In this document: positions 36,021 through 47,458 of the stretch, one piece after another
Layout: the number at the start of each line of letters is the position of its first letter
Numbering within the stretch: position 1 is the first letter of the stretch
Source: Cololabis saira
Lineage: Eukaryota; Chordata; Actinopteri; Beloniformes; Belonidae
DNA: 64,000 bases
Assembly (NCBI RefSeq): GCF_033807715.1
Contig: NC_084601.1
Coordinates: forward strand, 20,044,129 to 20,108,128
Direction of reading: 5' to 3'
Program-made: the position numbers and the translations under genes
Notes under the pieces: model-generated
Databases searched by the model: none
What the model was told of the DNA's origin: nothing
The model's input: the letters and a program-made list of their open reading frames with translations, nothing else

Positions 36021-37867
36021 CTGGAATTGCATGTTTGGAAGATGCAATGGAGCCACCAGATGGAGGGGCATCAAGGATGAAGAAATAAACAAACAAGCAA
36101 GCGAATAACCAAATAACTAACTAAATAAATGACTATAAAATACTTTTTTTTTCTTTAAATCTTCATCTCATCTATTAGTTTTCTTCTCAATGTTTTTCTC
36201 CACATGATTGCTGCGCCTGAATGGAAACATGGAAAGGCAGGATTCTTGTCATTTAATGAAAAGCGTATAAGGAACATGTGGCGTGGATAACGTGGATGAA
36301 TATCTCCTTGTAACAACAGTTCAGGCTGCTGCTGGCGGCTCTCTTTGGTGTGAGAGACGTTTTCTTGGGACGCTTTAGGCCCCTTAGTGTCTGTGGATGT
36401 CCTTCTGCTGCAGGAGCCTGCAGGGGCATCGTTGTATCGTTGACCTTGCCCATCAGCTCACCCATCTTCTAACGGTTCCCCCAACTGGAGAATGCACCAT
36501 GTCATAAAGTGCAAATAAACTCAAACTGGGTTCTATGACAAAGGTGTCTGTACACATCTGGATCCAGCTGACATATCTGCTGCAACTGCGGGACGTTATC
36601 ATGGACCACGGCATTCCTGGGTGAATATGTGAGGAATTGGACCATTTTTAAATGGAAATGGTCGTCTTGGTGCTAACTAGGTGCATGCACCTCATAAAGC
36701 CGCCATTGAGTGTGTAACGAATGTTCAACATTATAAATAAGCTTAATTTTATTTTATTAGGTTCCCTACACTACAATAATGTCACCTCACAAGCAAAATC
36801 CAGTGTTTATTCAAATATTGAACCAGTAGAGGATGTTGTCACTCTTACAGCTTTATATAAAGGCACCACAACCGAAATCATGATGACGATTCGTTTACCT
36901 GTGATTTCTTGCGCCATGAATATCCTGCTCCTGAAAACGTGAACGCAAGCAACAGAAGGAGAGAGAACGCAAGATTGAAAGAGACAGAGAGGAGTTATTG
37001 TACCAGTGTTAGCAGATGTACAGCAGTGGGATGTGTGACCAAAGCTCTGTCAAGCCTGCGGGTATCAACACAACAGGGACAGACCGTCATCCCCTGTGGC
37101 TATTAATATTACATTACTGTCACTTCAGTCCAATCTCCCGGTTAAAGGCCACTGTGTGTGAAAGTGTACGCCTGCACCGGAGCTGTGGTGTGTGCGCGAA
37201 AAAGAAAAATCGACACTTTTGGAGCCGAAGCCACATTATTCTTTGATCCATTATGTAGAGAGGTAGAAGCAGGGCCTCCATTAATGAGCGTTGAATTATG
37301 AAAAGCAGCGCTCGGCTGAAAGGGGAGACCTTCGTGGGGAGGGGACTATCGGAGGTGCAGATCAGGTAGGACACGATGGTGATGATGACATACAATGGCT
37401 GGTGAGGTCATGTCTGGTTCTCGGTGAGGCACAAAAACGCCAGAAAGTGTCATCTGACAAACATGTGGCTCTGGTTTAATTCTGGACGGCTGCCCGTTGA
37501 GGAGCTCGGAGCCACCGGTTGTGTTTCTCAGCCTCCTTTGTTCTGTCTTCCAGTAATAGTGTGTGCGTTTCTGCCGCGCGACACACTCTTTGTTAGGGGT
37601 TATTGAGCGGTTGTGAAGGTTGACACAAACATCCCCCATTGTCTGATCTTATTATTTTTACTGTTTTCTAATTTTGTTTGATACTTTTTCAAATGAATAG
37701 AATTAAATAAAAAAAAAGCTTAAAAAAACACTCAGCAATAAAGGACGAGAAGGGTCACTGGCACCTTTTTGTGCTGCTTCACCTGGAAAGTAAAGGTGAA
37801 AACTGCAGCTGGTCGCAGGACTGATTTGCAGAAATCCTGAAACAGCATTTTAAAATGCTATAATAAA
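36021..37867. other. Unique-looking DNA
   Basis: No gene or repeat family was recognised. Small frames at 36253-36465 and 37120-37640 lack family features. Confidence 0.35.
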
Positions 37868-38040
37868 ATACTTCCTTGCCACTGTTTGGCTTAAGGTTTT
37901 TCTCCCACTAGGGGAGTTTTTTTACCTGCCACTGTTTAGGTTATTTTTATGTAATAATTGCTCTGGGTCTCTGTACAGATTCTAGAGACAACTTCTGTTG
38001 TAATAGGCACTATATAAATAAAATTTAATTGAATTGAATT
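37868..38040 (+). repeat. LINE-like 3' tail repeat, second copy
   Basis: Same family as 25745-25985: TTGCCACTGTTTGGCTTAAG, CTCCCACTAGGGGAG, AGAGACAACTTCTGTTGTAA, ending AATTTAATTGAATTGAATTG. Shorter at the 5' side, as expected from 5' truncation. Confidence 0.75.
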
Positions 38041-38049
38041 GACAGCAGC

Positions 38050-38445
38050 ACGGGCAGCACGGTGGATTAGTGGTTAGCACTGTTGCCTCACAGCAAGAAG
38101 GTTCCCGGTTCGACTCCCAGGCCCGGCAGGGACCTTTCTGTGTGGAGTTTGCATGTTCTCCCCGTGCTTGCGTGGGTTTTCTCCGGGTACTCCGGCTTCC
38201 TCCCACAGTCCAAAAACATGCATATTAGGTTAATTGATGACTCTAAAATTGCCCGTAGGTGTGAGCGTGAGTGTGGTTGTGAGCTTGGTTTGTGTGTTTC
38301 TATGTGGCCCTGTGATTGACTGGTGACCTGTCCAGGGTGTATCCCCTGCCTCTCACCTAAAATGAGCTGGGATAGGCTCCAGCAGACCCCCGTGACCCCG
38401 CAAGGGATAAAGCGGGTAAGATAATGAATGAATGAATGAATGAAT
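38050..38445 (+). mobile_element. tRNA-headed SINE-like element
   Basis: The head GGGCAGCACGGTGG...TAGTGGTTAGCACTG resembles a pol III A box, with GGTTCGACTCC as the B box. The body has the fish-wide blocks GTTTGCATGTTCTCCCCGTG, CTCCGGGTACTCCGG and AGTCCAAAAACATGC, the tail GAGCTGGGATAGGCTCCAGC, and a short (AATG)n end. Degenerate copies lie at 39752-40015 (+) and 53105-53275 (-). Confidence 0.8.
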
Positions 38446-38692
38446 TGAATTGAATAAGAGGGAGAAAGAAGCCCTATCTGATGGCATCCTTTGAAACATG
38501 AGGTCAGTATATTTTGCTTCTAGGGTTTGTCCTCAACGCTCATGGTGTTGGAAAGCCTAGGGTGCGCGTGAAAAGTTTTGAAGTTATTACCAAGCCGGTG
38601 GGTCCACAGCAGAGGGAGCGCTGAATCCCAGAGGATGCTCTTCCTCGTCACAGTGTGATGCATTTAAACAATCCTGCTTGGTGGCTACTCAG

Positions 38693-38880
38693 TACATTTA
38701 CATGCACAAAAAGTCGAATTGTTGCCTTAATCCGACCGATATTGAATTTTTAAAAACCATCGTAGTTCGACTACAGCCTTAGCCGGGCTGTAGTCGAACT
38801 GAACTGAAGCTCTTGAGATCGAGCTTTTAGTGCCAGATAATGCGTCCGAATCCGAGTTATTCCCGCATGTAAACGTAACC
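38693..38880. repeat. Short palindromic MITE-like repeat
   Basis: Ends TACATTTACATGC and GCATGTAAACGTA form an imperfect inverted repeat. The middle holds a perfect 14-bp-arm hairpin (38765-38778 and 38786-38799, GTTCGACTACAGCC). No target duplication found. Resembles a widespread fish family starting with GTTTACATG-type ends. Confidence 0.5.
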
Positions 38881-39751
38881 CACGTTTAGCCGCGCTGCTG
38901 ACTGCCCTGGGACTCCCCCTTCTGGAAGTGACGAGCCGCGGGAGCAGGAATAATAACTGACGACATCACAACAACACAGTAACAGAAGAAGAAGAGGGAG
39001 ATTTTGCTGCATCTTACCTGCAACATGATCAGGCTTAGTATGTACGACATTTACAGAGCGGCTACATCATTAGCGTGCATTTTTTCACATGTTGTTGTCC
39101 TGCTTCGCTCTTGTTTACTAATCGTACAATAGGAATGCCAACGCGAAAGTGCGTGTGGCACCACATAGCGTCACGGAGTCGAAAGCACCTCACCCAATAA
39201 TTGATTGTCTTCTCGCGCATGTATCCTTAAATTTCTCTGAACCTCATGTTTAATCCTTAGCTAGATTGTTCTCAGTAGCTTGATTTAGATGTGCATGTAT
39301 CCGCGCTGACTTTGTCAGATCTCCAAAAATCAACAAAAACTACACCAATCTTACCAGACTTTCCATTTTTACCAAATGGGCTCAAAGATATGTGAACACA
39401 ACACAGTTGTGTGACGCCAGGTGTTGCTGTGTTATACTGCAATTACAGTCATTTAGCCGTACCTGCTTTATCCAATAGAGGGACGCAGGGGGGTGGAGCT
39501 GATCCCAGATGACCTTAACCCTCTTATGGCACTTTCAAGGAGGGGCTGTGAAGATACTTCACCTGACTTTACCTGACTTTTTGCAGGGCCTCTGTTCTGC
39601 CTTGGGAGGTAGTAACAGGGGCCAAACGCTGGAGAAATGAGCTGCGTCTGTGAGGGCGAGCCAGGCAAGCCAACAGCTGCTGTCACTCAGCTATTCTGTG
39701 ATGTCTGCTCGTGACTCATCACACTGATGCCGTCCTGTCTGAGTAAGAGGC

Positions 39752-40015
39752 TGCACCGTGGCTGGGTGGTTAGCGCTGTTGTCTCACACCTAGAAGGTTC
39801 CTGGTTCAAATCCTGTTTACTTCTCAGCTTACGTGGGTTTTCTCTGGACACCACAGGAGACCTTTAAACTGCCCATAGTGATTGTTTATCTATACGTGGC
39901 CCTGCAGTGGACTGGTGACCGGTCCGGTGTGTGTCCTCGCCTTTTGCCGAAAGCAAGCTGGGATAGACTCCTGCAGACCCCCATAAACTGGAACAGGAAG
40001 AAGAGAGTCTAGATA
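39752..40015 (+). repeat. Degenerate SINE copy
   Basis: Diverged copy of the 38050 element: GGGTGGTTAGCGCTG, a GGTTCAAATCC B box, TACGTGGGTTTTCTC, and an AAGCTGGGATAGACTCCTGC tail, with internal deletions. Confidence 0.7.
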
Positions 40016-40042
40016 GATGGGTGGCTCTGAGATAAAGGCCAG

Positions 40043-41175
40043 GGGCCTCATTTATTAAAGAGTGCGTAGGATTCATACTAAAAGTGTATGTGCGCTCAAA
40101 AGCCGAAAATGGCGTGTGCACAAAAAAATCCTGATTTATAAAACCGTGTGCACGTACACTTGCACGCAATGTTCTCTTTAAAAATCAGTCCACCTGGAAG
40201 GTTGCGCAGGTGAATTCGCCTCATATCCCGCCCTCTACACGCCCACTTTCTACCATGAATGATCAATGCAAAGTATTTCATGACTGTTTTTGCATATAAA
40301 TGAGCCTGCTTGTTAATGGTGTTTTACACTCAAAAATCATGGCAGGGAAGACCAGTAAGCGAAATTTCACGGAGACTGAGATCGAGATGTTGTGGATGAG
40401 GTGGAGACCAGGAAAACAACATTATTTGGTGGTCACAGTAGTGGCATCACTAACAAAAAGAAAGCGAGTGAGTGGCAGCACGTCGTTGCTGCTGTAAAGG
40501 CTGTGAGTGCCACGGACAGATCTGTGGCAGAAATAAAAAAGAAGTGGTGCGATTTGAAGGTGGAGGCCAAGAGGAGAGTGGCCCGGCACCGTCAGAGCGT
40601 GTCTGTGACAGGTGGGGGCCAGTGCACACCCAAGCCCACACCACTGGACACCAAAATAGCCTCCGTCCTTGGGACGGCCAGCGTGTGTGGTGTAGTGTCG
40701 GAGAGGGAAGGAGACACTGATTTGCCGGAGACCACAGAGGAAAGCGGTAAGTACAGTTTTATCTGTTTATTAATATAAATTTCAACAACAACTTGGGAAA
40801 AGGCACATTGGACTTATTTGTTCTGTCCTCAGTCACGGTGGCGAGGAGGTTCCCGGCACGGCGTGTCCTGCACCGCGGCTGCCGCACCAGCAGTACCAGA
40901 GCGCCCCAAGCGCATGCCGCAGCTGGTGTCCTGACTGACTGGCTTGGGTGTACATGGATCTATAAGTCTGATATGTGATGACATTAGTATGACATGAATC
41001 TGGCTTCATTTCACCACCTCACCGTCTGCGTCGCCAGTTCCCCATATCTTCAAAATGTTTGTGCGCTTGGATCAAAGTTTGTGTTTTTTAATAAATCCCA
41101 ACCTTTGCGTAGAAGATGGCGTGCGCATCTTTCAAGCCCTGTTTTGTGCGCACGCAAGCTTTATAAATGAGGCCC
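40043..41175 (+). mobile_element. PIF/Harbinger-type element, 1133 bp
   Basis: Inverted ends GGGCCTCATTTAT(T)AAAG (40043) and its complement (ending 41175) are flanked by a 3-bp duplication CAG (40040-40042 and 41176-41178). The ends stay similar for roughly 50 bp (GCGT and TGTGCGC blocks). It carries the second gene of Harbinger transposons, a Myb/SANT-like protein, but not the transposase, so it is an internally deleted non-autonomous copy. Confidence 0.85.
40339..40940 (+). pseudogene. Harbinger Myb/SANT-like gene, frameshifted
   Basis: DNA-binding accessory protein of PIF/Harbinger elements, related to the NAIF1 fold, thought to help bring the transposase to the ends. The ATG at 40339 gives MAGKTSKRNFTETEIE, then a one-base loss near 40390 shifts the frame. 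The continuation from 40392 reads DEVETRKTTLFGG, KKKASEWQHVV and IKKKWCDLK, the three-helix Myb/SANT pattern with conserved W residues, and ends acidic. A splice donor GGTAAGT lies at 40745-40751, and a plausible second exon starts after the CAG near 40832 with arginine-rich coding. One frameshift makes it a pseudogene. Confidence 0.75.
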
Positions 41176-41178
41176 CAG

Positions 41179-44100
41179 ATCAGGTAAAGTACTCCCCCCT
41201 CGCCAGAAAGTCAGGGCGGTTGTACTGGTCAGCCCTCTTGGAGGAACTCAAAAATCTGATTTCTACAGGTGGATTCCTTGCACCAGTACTTATTTTCAGC
41301 TGCACAACCGTCACTATACAACTATTATTAATATGACCTAACGTTATTACACCAGCTTCCTATACGCTTAGACTTTGCATGTCATATTTAGACATTAACT
41401 GTTGCTCACAAAGTTAATTAATTTTGCTTTCAGAGCCTCCTTGTTTGATTGATATTGATTTCATAAAAAGACGGAAAAACCGTCTGTTTTATTTCAACTT
41501 TATGGGCAGCAGTGAATAATCCATAATTATTTAATTTTATCTTATTCCATTCTATTTTTTTTTATTATTATTATCATTGCTGCTATATTTCTCTGTTTTG
41601 TACTTCATTTGTATTTACAAGAAGGGTGCTTTACTTAAAAAATAAACGGATTCAATGCAGTCCAATGAAGTACAGTAAATTTAATCCAACTTTCATCCAA
41701 TTACATTCAAATGCAGTTCATTTTAATTCATTTGACTTTAATTTCAGTTAGATTATAAAATGCCAAATCATAAACGGCAGCCTAGCTAAGAAAACCTGAC
41801 AGACTGCATTGAATCGACACTTCAAATCAGTCCCCCCGTCCTGAGAGAGCACAAGACGAATGTTTAGAGCAGGAACTCTGATTTAAAGAAAAACATCTGC
41901 CTTTAGCTGTTGTTGGTGCTAGGACAAGAACAAACACAAAAACACTCCAGCATACCTGTTATGAGACAAAAAAAGAGAAAGGTGATTTATTGGTCATAAT
42001 GGCACTGAATAGGGAAAAGAGCAGAGTGAGGAAAGTTGCCAGTGCTTCAAGGGAGGTCCTTCGGAAACTCAGGCCTATCGAGGGAGTAATTAACTACTTG
42101 GTTTAGGGTCGCCTGGACCAGCTCTAACTCTAAGCTTTATCAAAAGGAAACCTCCAAGCCCAATCTTAAAGCAAGAGGTGTCTCTTGCTCCCGAAGCCAA
42201 ACTGGGGGCGGGTTCCTCAGGAGATGAGCCTGACACCTGAAGGCTCTGCCTCCCGTTCAGCTTTAGGAAACTCTAGGACTGACAACTGCTGTGGAGTCTT
42301 TTACTATAGTTCATTCTCATATATGTGAGTTGTAGTATTGCAGAGTTGGAGTACAGTGTTAGACATCATTCACTTTGCAGGGGAAACTTACACTTTTCCT
42401 TTTTCAGCTCAAATTCCCTATAACTTTGACTTTTCTCAACATTCACACCAATTGCATAGTAAACTGCAAATATTGCAAAACCTATGCCACATTGTCAGTC
42501 AAGATGGTTTTGATTGTGTGTCGTAATGCTACTGGATATATGCTGTTGAAGTCACATAGCAGAGGTTGTCTTGAAAATTAGCCAGCCTCCCCGAAGACTC
42601 CCAGTATAAGAACACATGCAACGTTTCTATGAAAATTGCACTGCCGATAAGCAAACAGCCCCGACACACACACTCGCGCCGAGCTTTGTGGGGAATATGG
42701 CTGGAATGTGAGATTGTCATGTGGAAGGGAAGAGGAGGCAGCAGCCTGCCAGAGCGTTGTTATTCAGGTCCACACGCCTCGGCATCTGTGTCAGCTAATG
42801 AGAGAAACTCAGCTCTGTTTCATCTAGTCTCCGCGGACCAGGAATTAGCATCTCCAAAGACAGACGCAGCGAGAGGGATGGAGGGAGGGATGAGAGAGGG
42901 AAAGAAAGACAGAGGGGGGATAGGAGGAGAGAGGGAGTGAAAATGTGGAGAAAAATAAAGTGTGATCGACAGAAAAAGGGGAGGACGAGACCGGCTTCCC
43001 AGACAGGGGAAGGAAACGTAAACACAAACTCTCACACACATGCTGGAGCATATTGACAAGTCAGAGTTAAGTGAGGTGGCGGGGTGTGAGACAGCTCTTA
43101 ATAGGTCCCTGATGGACCTCCGGGTTGAGAGGCCAGCCACACAACACAGAGCCGGAGAGGAAAGGAGGGTCGAGGGTTGCAGGTCAGGGGTCAGTCAATC
43201 ATGACTCCCCCCCCCCCCCCCGAATCCACCCGTCCTCCGCAGCCACCACCGCCCCTCCTCTCCCACTTGACTGAGCAGTGCCTAATGATTATTAACACAT
43301 TAAAACACTTAAGGAGCACTGGGAGCGAGCGCACCCTGAGAGACACAGAGATGAGAGCGCGGAGATAAGGGGGAGAGGGAGGCATGTTAATGATGTGCTA
43401 GCGTATAATTTGCCGGATAGATATCACTAATCACTTCGTTCCTGCGGTGACAGCACTGGGACACGTGCTCAGACGCGCACTTTCACCAGACATTCCCTGA
43501 AAAACAGTGATATCAATCTAATAAATATTTCCCTTTTGCATTTCAAGACATGATGCATATTTTAACAGCTGCTCATTAGAACGGTATGCATGCATGTGCA
43601 GGGCATGCGGCGGAGCCGTGCGTGCAGCCATGGACCGGCGACTACGCGTCCATGCGTTCAAGTTCATTTCTGCAACCTGGATTTTGTGCTGTAGCCTGAG
43701 GTTTTTCGTGCAGTAGGTTTACGCAAACACAACTGTGCGTGCCAAGTGTGTGTGTGTGCAGCAACGGGGAACCCTCTCATCCATGCTTAGCCCAGTAAAT
43801 AGAGAGTGATTGAAGGGTTTGATGTGGAGTGATTCAGCTGGGAACTCAACACAGACACGTTGAGCCCCACAGCTCACAATCTCACACAGTGAGACCCTAC
43901 ACTACTTCCAAGCTAAAACTAGCAGAAATATTTCCTGCCTCCTGAAGATGAACTCAAACCAAAGCAACCACCCACAATAGTTATCCCGAAAGGAACGGCA
44001 CCTTTAGCGAAGCAAAATGTGCTAATGAGATGAGAGCGAGAAGAAAGGGAGACGTAAACAGAGAAAAATGGCAAGGAGTTGTGGGTGCATTTTGAGTTCA

Positions 44101-44411
44101 GCGTAGTTAGAAAACAAAGATTGCATTGAAATCCTAAGAGAGCTTTTCTGAAATCAAAAACATTTAAATATGTTATTTCAAACATCTCAAAATCGGTGTA
44201 AACACGAGACATCCCACCTCTAACAGTTTGTGATGGAGATCTGCAATTAGACATATCTTTTTAATTAACAACAATGCCTTCTAGAATCCACATTTACTCA
44301 CAAGGGCATTGTTGGAACAATGAAACCGAAAGGAGCAACAACAATTGAGACCATAAAACTGGAAGTTCAACAACGCAAACAGCCCACTGTCTCGCTGAAG
44401 GGAAATTTTCA
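41179..44411. other. Unique-looking DNA
   Basis: No gene supported. AT-rich to 42.6 kb, then GA-rich at 42.8-43.0 kb, with a C-run at 43205-43221 and CpG-bearing DNA to 43.8 kb. Some stretches (43380-43480) could be conserved non-coding DNA, which I cannot test. Confidence 0.35.
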
Positions 44412-44515
44412 TCCATCCATCCATCCATTATCTATACCCGCTTTATCCTTTGCAGGGTCACGGGGGGCTGCTGGAGCCTATCCCAGCTATTTTCAGGCGA
44501 GAGGCAGGTGAGGAA
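44412..44515 (+). repeat. (ATCC)n plus LINE/SINE tail fragment
   Basis: Short (CATC)n run then TATACCCGCTTTATCCTTTG and GGAGCCTATCCCAGC, the reverse complement of the 38050 SINE tail. Related fragments occur at about 49405-49480 and 60421-60520. Confidence 0.65.
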
Positions 44516-46584
44516 ATTTTCATAGTTGTCATAACTATAGTTTTTTTCCTTAAAATATATTTATTGTAACCCCTACTTTGCATTGTTGTGGTGTGTAGGT
44601 TATACTACGTCCCACAATGCAATGTGCCACTGCAGTGTAAACCGGTCAGAGAGGCCATGTCCACTTTATGGTGGCATGCTACGTACATAGCAGCGACTGC
44701 CAGAACAATAGAGAGAACTTCATAAACATTATAGACGCAGCATGTAGTATGTGGTTCTGAGAGAGACAGAGCTCTGCCAGCAAGAGGGGACTGGGAGTGT
44801 GTGGTTCCTGGTCTCCTGCAGGGCGACCGGTTCAGCTGAAACCAGGTTAACACAGCTGCAGAAGATATAATTAGTTTTCCCCTTCTGCTTAGGTCATAAC
44901 ATGGGAAAACCTTCAGTTGCTTGTGATTTCATACTAAATTGTATTGTGCTTTTGAAAAAGCAAATAATATTAGTAATGAAAAATAAAGCAACTGTATCTG
45001 CTTGTTATTGTACAGGAAGGAACCCTAGCAAGGAACCAAATGTGGCACAAATATATGCTGACTGGTCCAAATGACATAAGAATAGTTTTGGTTGGTTGAA
45101 TGTACGAGCGCAAAACATCAGTCCCACCGTTACAGAAATAAAAAAGCAATGTCGGTTCAAGAAAAGCTGAGAGAAACAAGGATTTGGAAAAATAAACTAA
45201 CAAAAAAACCTGCCCATATGCAGAGAGAACATGAGTTTCACTGGTCTCCACCTGTGACACTGGTCTAAAGTTTCAATGGCAATGCTAAACAGATTAATCT
45301 GTAATAAGTTTGTGCAGGTTTACTTACTTTTCTTTTTGACTGAAAGCACATTTTGTTTTCAGATAACTGTACAGCTGTCAAACCCCTGACTTATTACTCA
45401 CACACACACATTTACACTTCAGCCTGCAAGACTTAAAACTACATTTTCAGTCGCTTACAGCTCTGAAATCTGAAACCTTGTCAGCGTCTTAAACACTCAC
45501 ACACACTTTCACCTGCATTCGACATCTGGTCAGACAATCACTTAAATATCATTGCACTTAAAAGTGTGGGAAGAAATCTGACAAAGCAATTACAAATATC
45601 CATGCTCAAAAACAATCATGAGTTTGTGTTACAAAATTGAACTATGATTTATTTTATTTTCTTTAAACACATGCTGGACTGTTAACATTTTGAACCTACA
45701 AATGAGTTTACTCTCCGGTGTATTCAATGTCACCAGTGAGGTCGACCCCTGCAGGAAACGTTTTCCTCTTTCTTCATGCTGGATGTCCCCGCTCATTCTG
45801 CAGTAAAACCCTGTTGCTGCTGTCCCCCACTTTTTAAAACCTTTCTATTATAAAACATGAGAACTGGGGCCAAATACTTTATTAGGGTTTGATAAAACCC
45901 CAATGTTGTGTGATTTGAACTTTCCTCATATATGTCATATATATGTCACGTGACACCAGCAGCACCAGCATGGAACTACATCTGACCCATGATGTCTGCT
46001 TATTTGAAGGAAACAAAACAAAAACAATGGTCTTTTAGCTGAGAAATGTATAAATTATTTTTTCAGGAATATAAAATGTCAACACATTTGAGCGATGACT
46101 CGGCTGTGTGTGTTACAGCCCCTGTAAAACAGGATATTGTATACGATTTGGGTGCATTTGACTCGTGGCTCACCTCTGCTTCTCTCATAAATTGCAACAT
46201 GCAGCATTTCGGGACTGATATGGAGCATTTCATGTGCTGCATCAGAGTGTGTGCATGTGTGTGTGACTGTGTGTGTCCCAGAGGTGTATCGTGTCAGTGG
46301 AGGTCAGCTGAGCGGCTGCTGGGGGAGGATCTGCCAGTGAAGTGGTCAAGCAGCCCCAGATGGGTTTCTAATAGTCCTAATCCAACAGGTCAACGTGGAG
46401 GGCTCTGCCTCACTGCCGCCTGCCGCCCCCCCATAAACCTGGTTTTCCTCTCCTTCTGCTCCCTTTCAACCCCCTTCTGCTTTTCTTACCTCCCCCCTCC
46501 CTGTCTCCCGGCTCCTGTCTCGCTTTGCCTGTGTTGCCACAGAGGCAGCTACGAGCTAATGAGGCTTGGCTGGCATTTATCCAG

Positions 46585-46586
<2 letters not shown>
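44516..46586. other. Unique-looking DNA
   Basis: No gene or repeat family was recognised. Frames are short and without features. Confidence 0.35.

Positions 46587-46641
<55 letters not shown>
46587..46641 (+). repeat. (GT)n microsatellite
   Basis: About 26 GT units, ending in GCGCGCATGCATATG. Confidence 0.95.
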
Positions 46642-46648
<7 letters not shown>

Positions 46649-47409
46649 ATATGCTTCCTTATGAGGCAGAAGCATGTCCAGCCACATTCTTTATATTTAT
46701 TCTGATCAAAATAAATATTTACATCAATCCTTTTCCGTGTCTGTGGTAAATTTTCCCAGTAATAAGTATCTCAGAAGAATTTGAGAAGTAGTGGAAGTGA
46801 AAGGGAATCTGATCTGGAAAGAGAGGTAGTCAAAGGGTTTTGGAAATGGGAATTCCAAGTCAGATTTTCAGCGGCGGAAAGCAGGCTTTTCCGCCCCATT
46901 AAACAGTTCCCAGTGCAGGGAGATATGCTCCACCTCGGATAAGACGGTCCCCTTATCTTTCCACAGAACAAACAGATGGGAAATCATTCCTGCTGGCCTC
47001 GTGTCTGTGAAGCACCTGCCTGTTTTCCACATAGAAGGACTCACTCCGAGAAGCACTAAACACCCTCCCGATGCACATGCTGAAACTAAAATCTTCTGCT
47101 ACCCCTCTATGAAGATGATATTATCGATAAATGACTCCCATTGCAGGAGTTTGCAGATACATCCAGTTAATGAGACATGTTTCAGAGAGTACGTTTCAAA
47201 CCTGGTTCAGCTGGGCGTTGCACTGCAGTGCTGCACGTGTGATATAATTTACAAAGAGCGGACGCGGATGGGGAAGCGAGACATCTCAGAATAATGTGTG
47301 ATACTGCTGGGAGGATAGAGACCATGTCAGTCAAACTGCTGTCGCAGTCATTAGCGCTAAGTGGCAGTTTCTGGTGGCCCTTCAGTCAGCCGGGAAAACA
47401 GAGGAGAGA

Positions 47410-47410
<1 letters not shown>
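46642..47410. other. Unique-looking DNA
   Basis: No supported coding region; frames at 46868-47294 show no family features. Confidence 0.3.
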
Positions 47411-47456
<46 letters not shown>

Positions 47457-47458
47457 GT
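47411..47458 (+). repeat. (GT)n microsatellite
   Basis: About 22 GT units, ending GTGTTGTGTC. Confidence 0.95.

Noticed and set aside
38090..38120. A tRNA gene (A- and B-box-like sequences)
   Set aside because: No cloverleaf can be completed; the body and tail match a SINE-type repeat present in other copies.
43177..43385. Proline-rich/glycine-rich frames
   Set aside because: Caused by a C-run and CA-rich composition.
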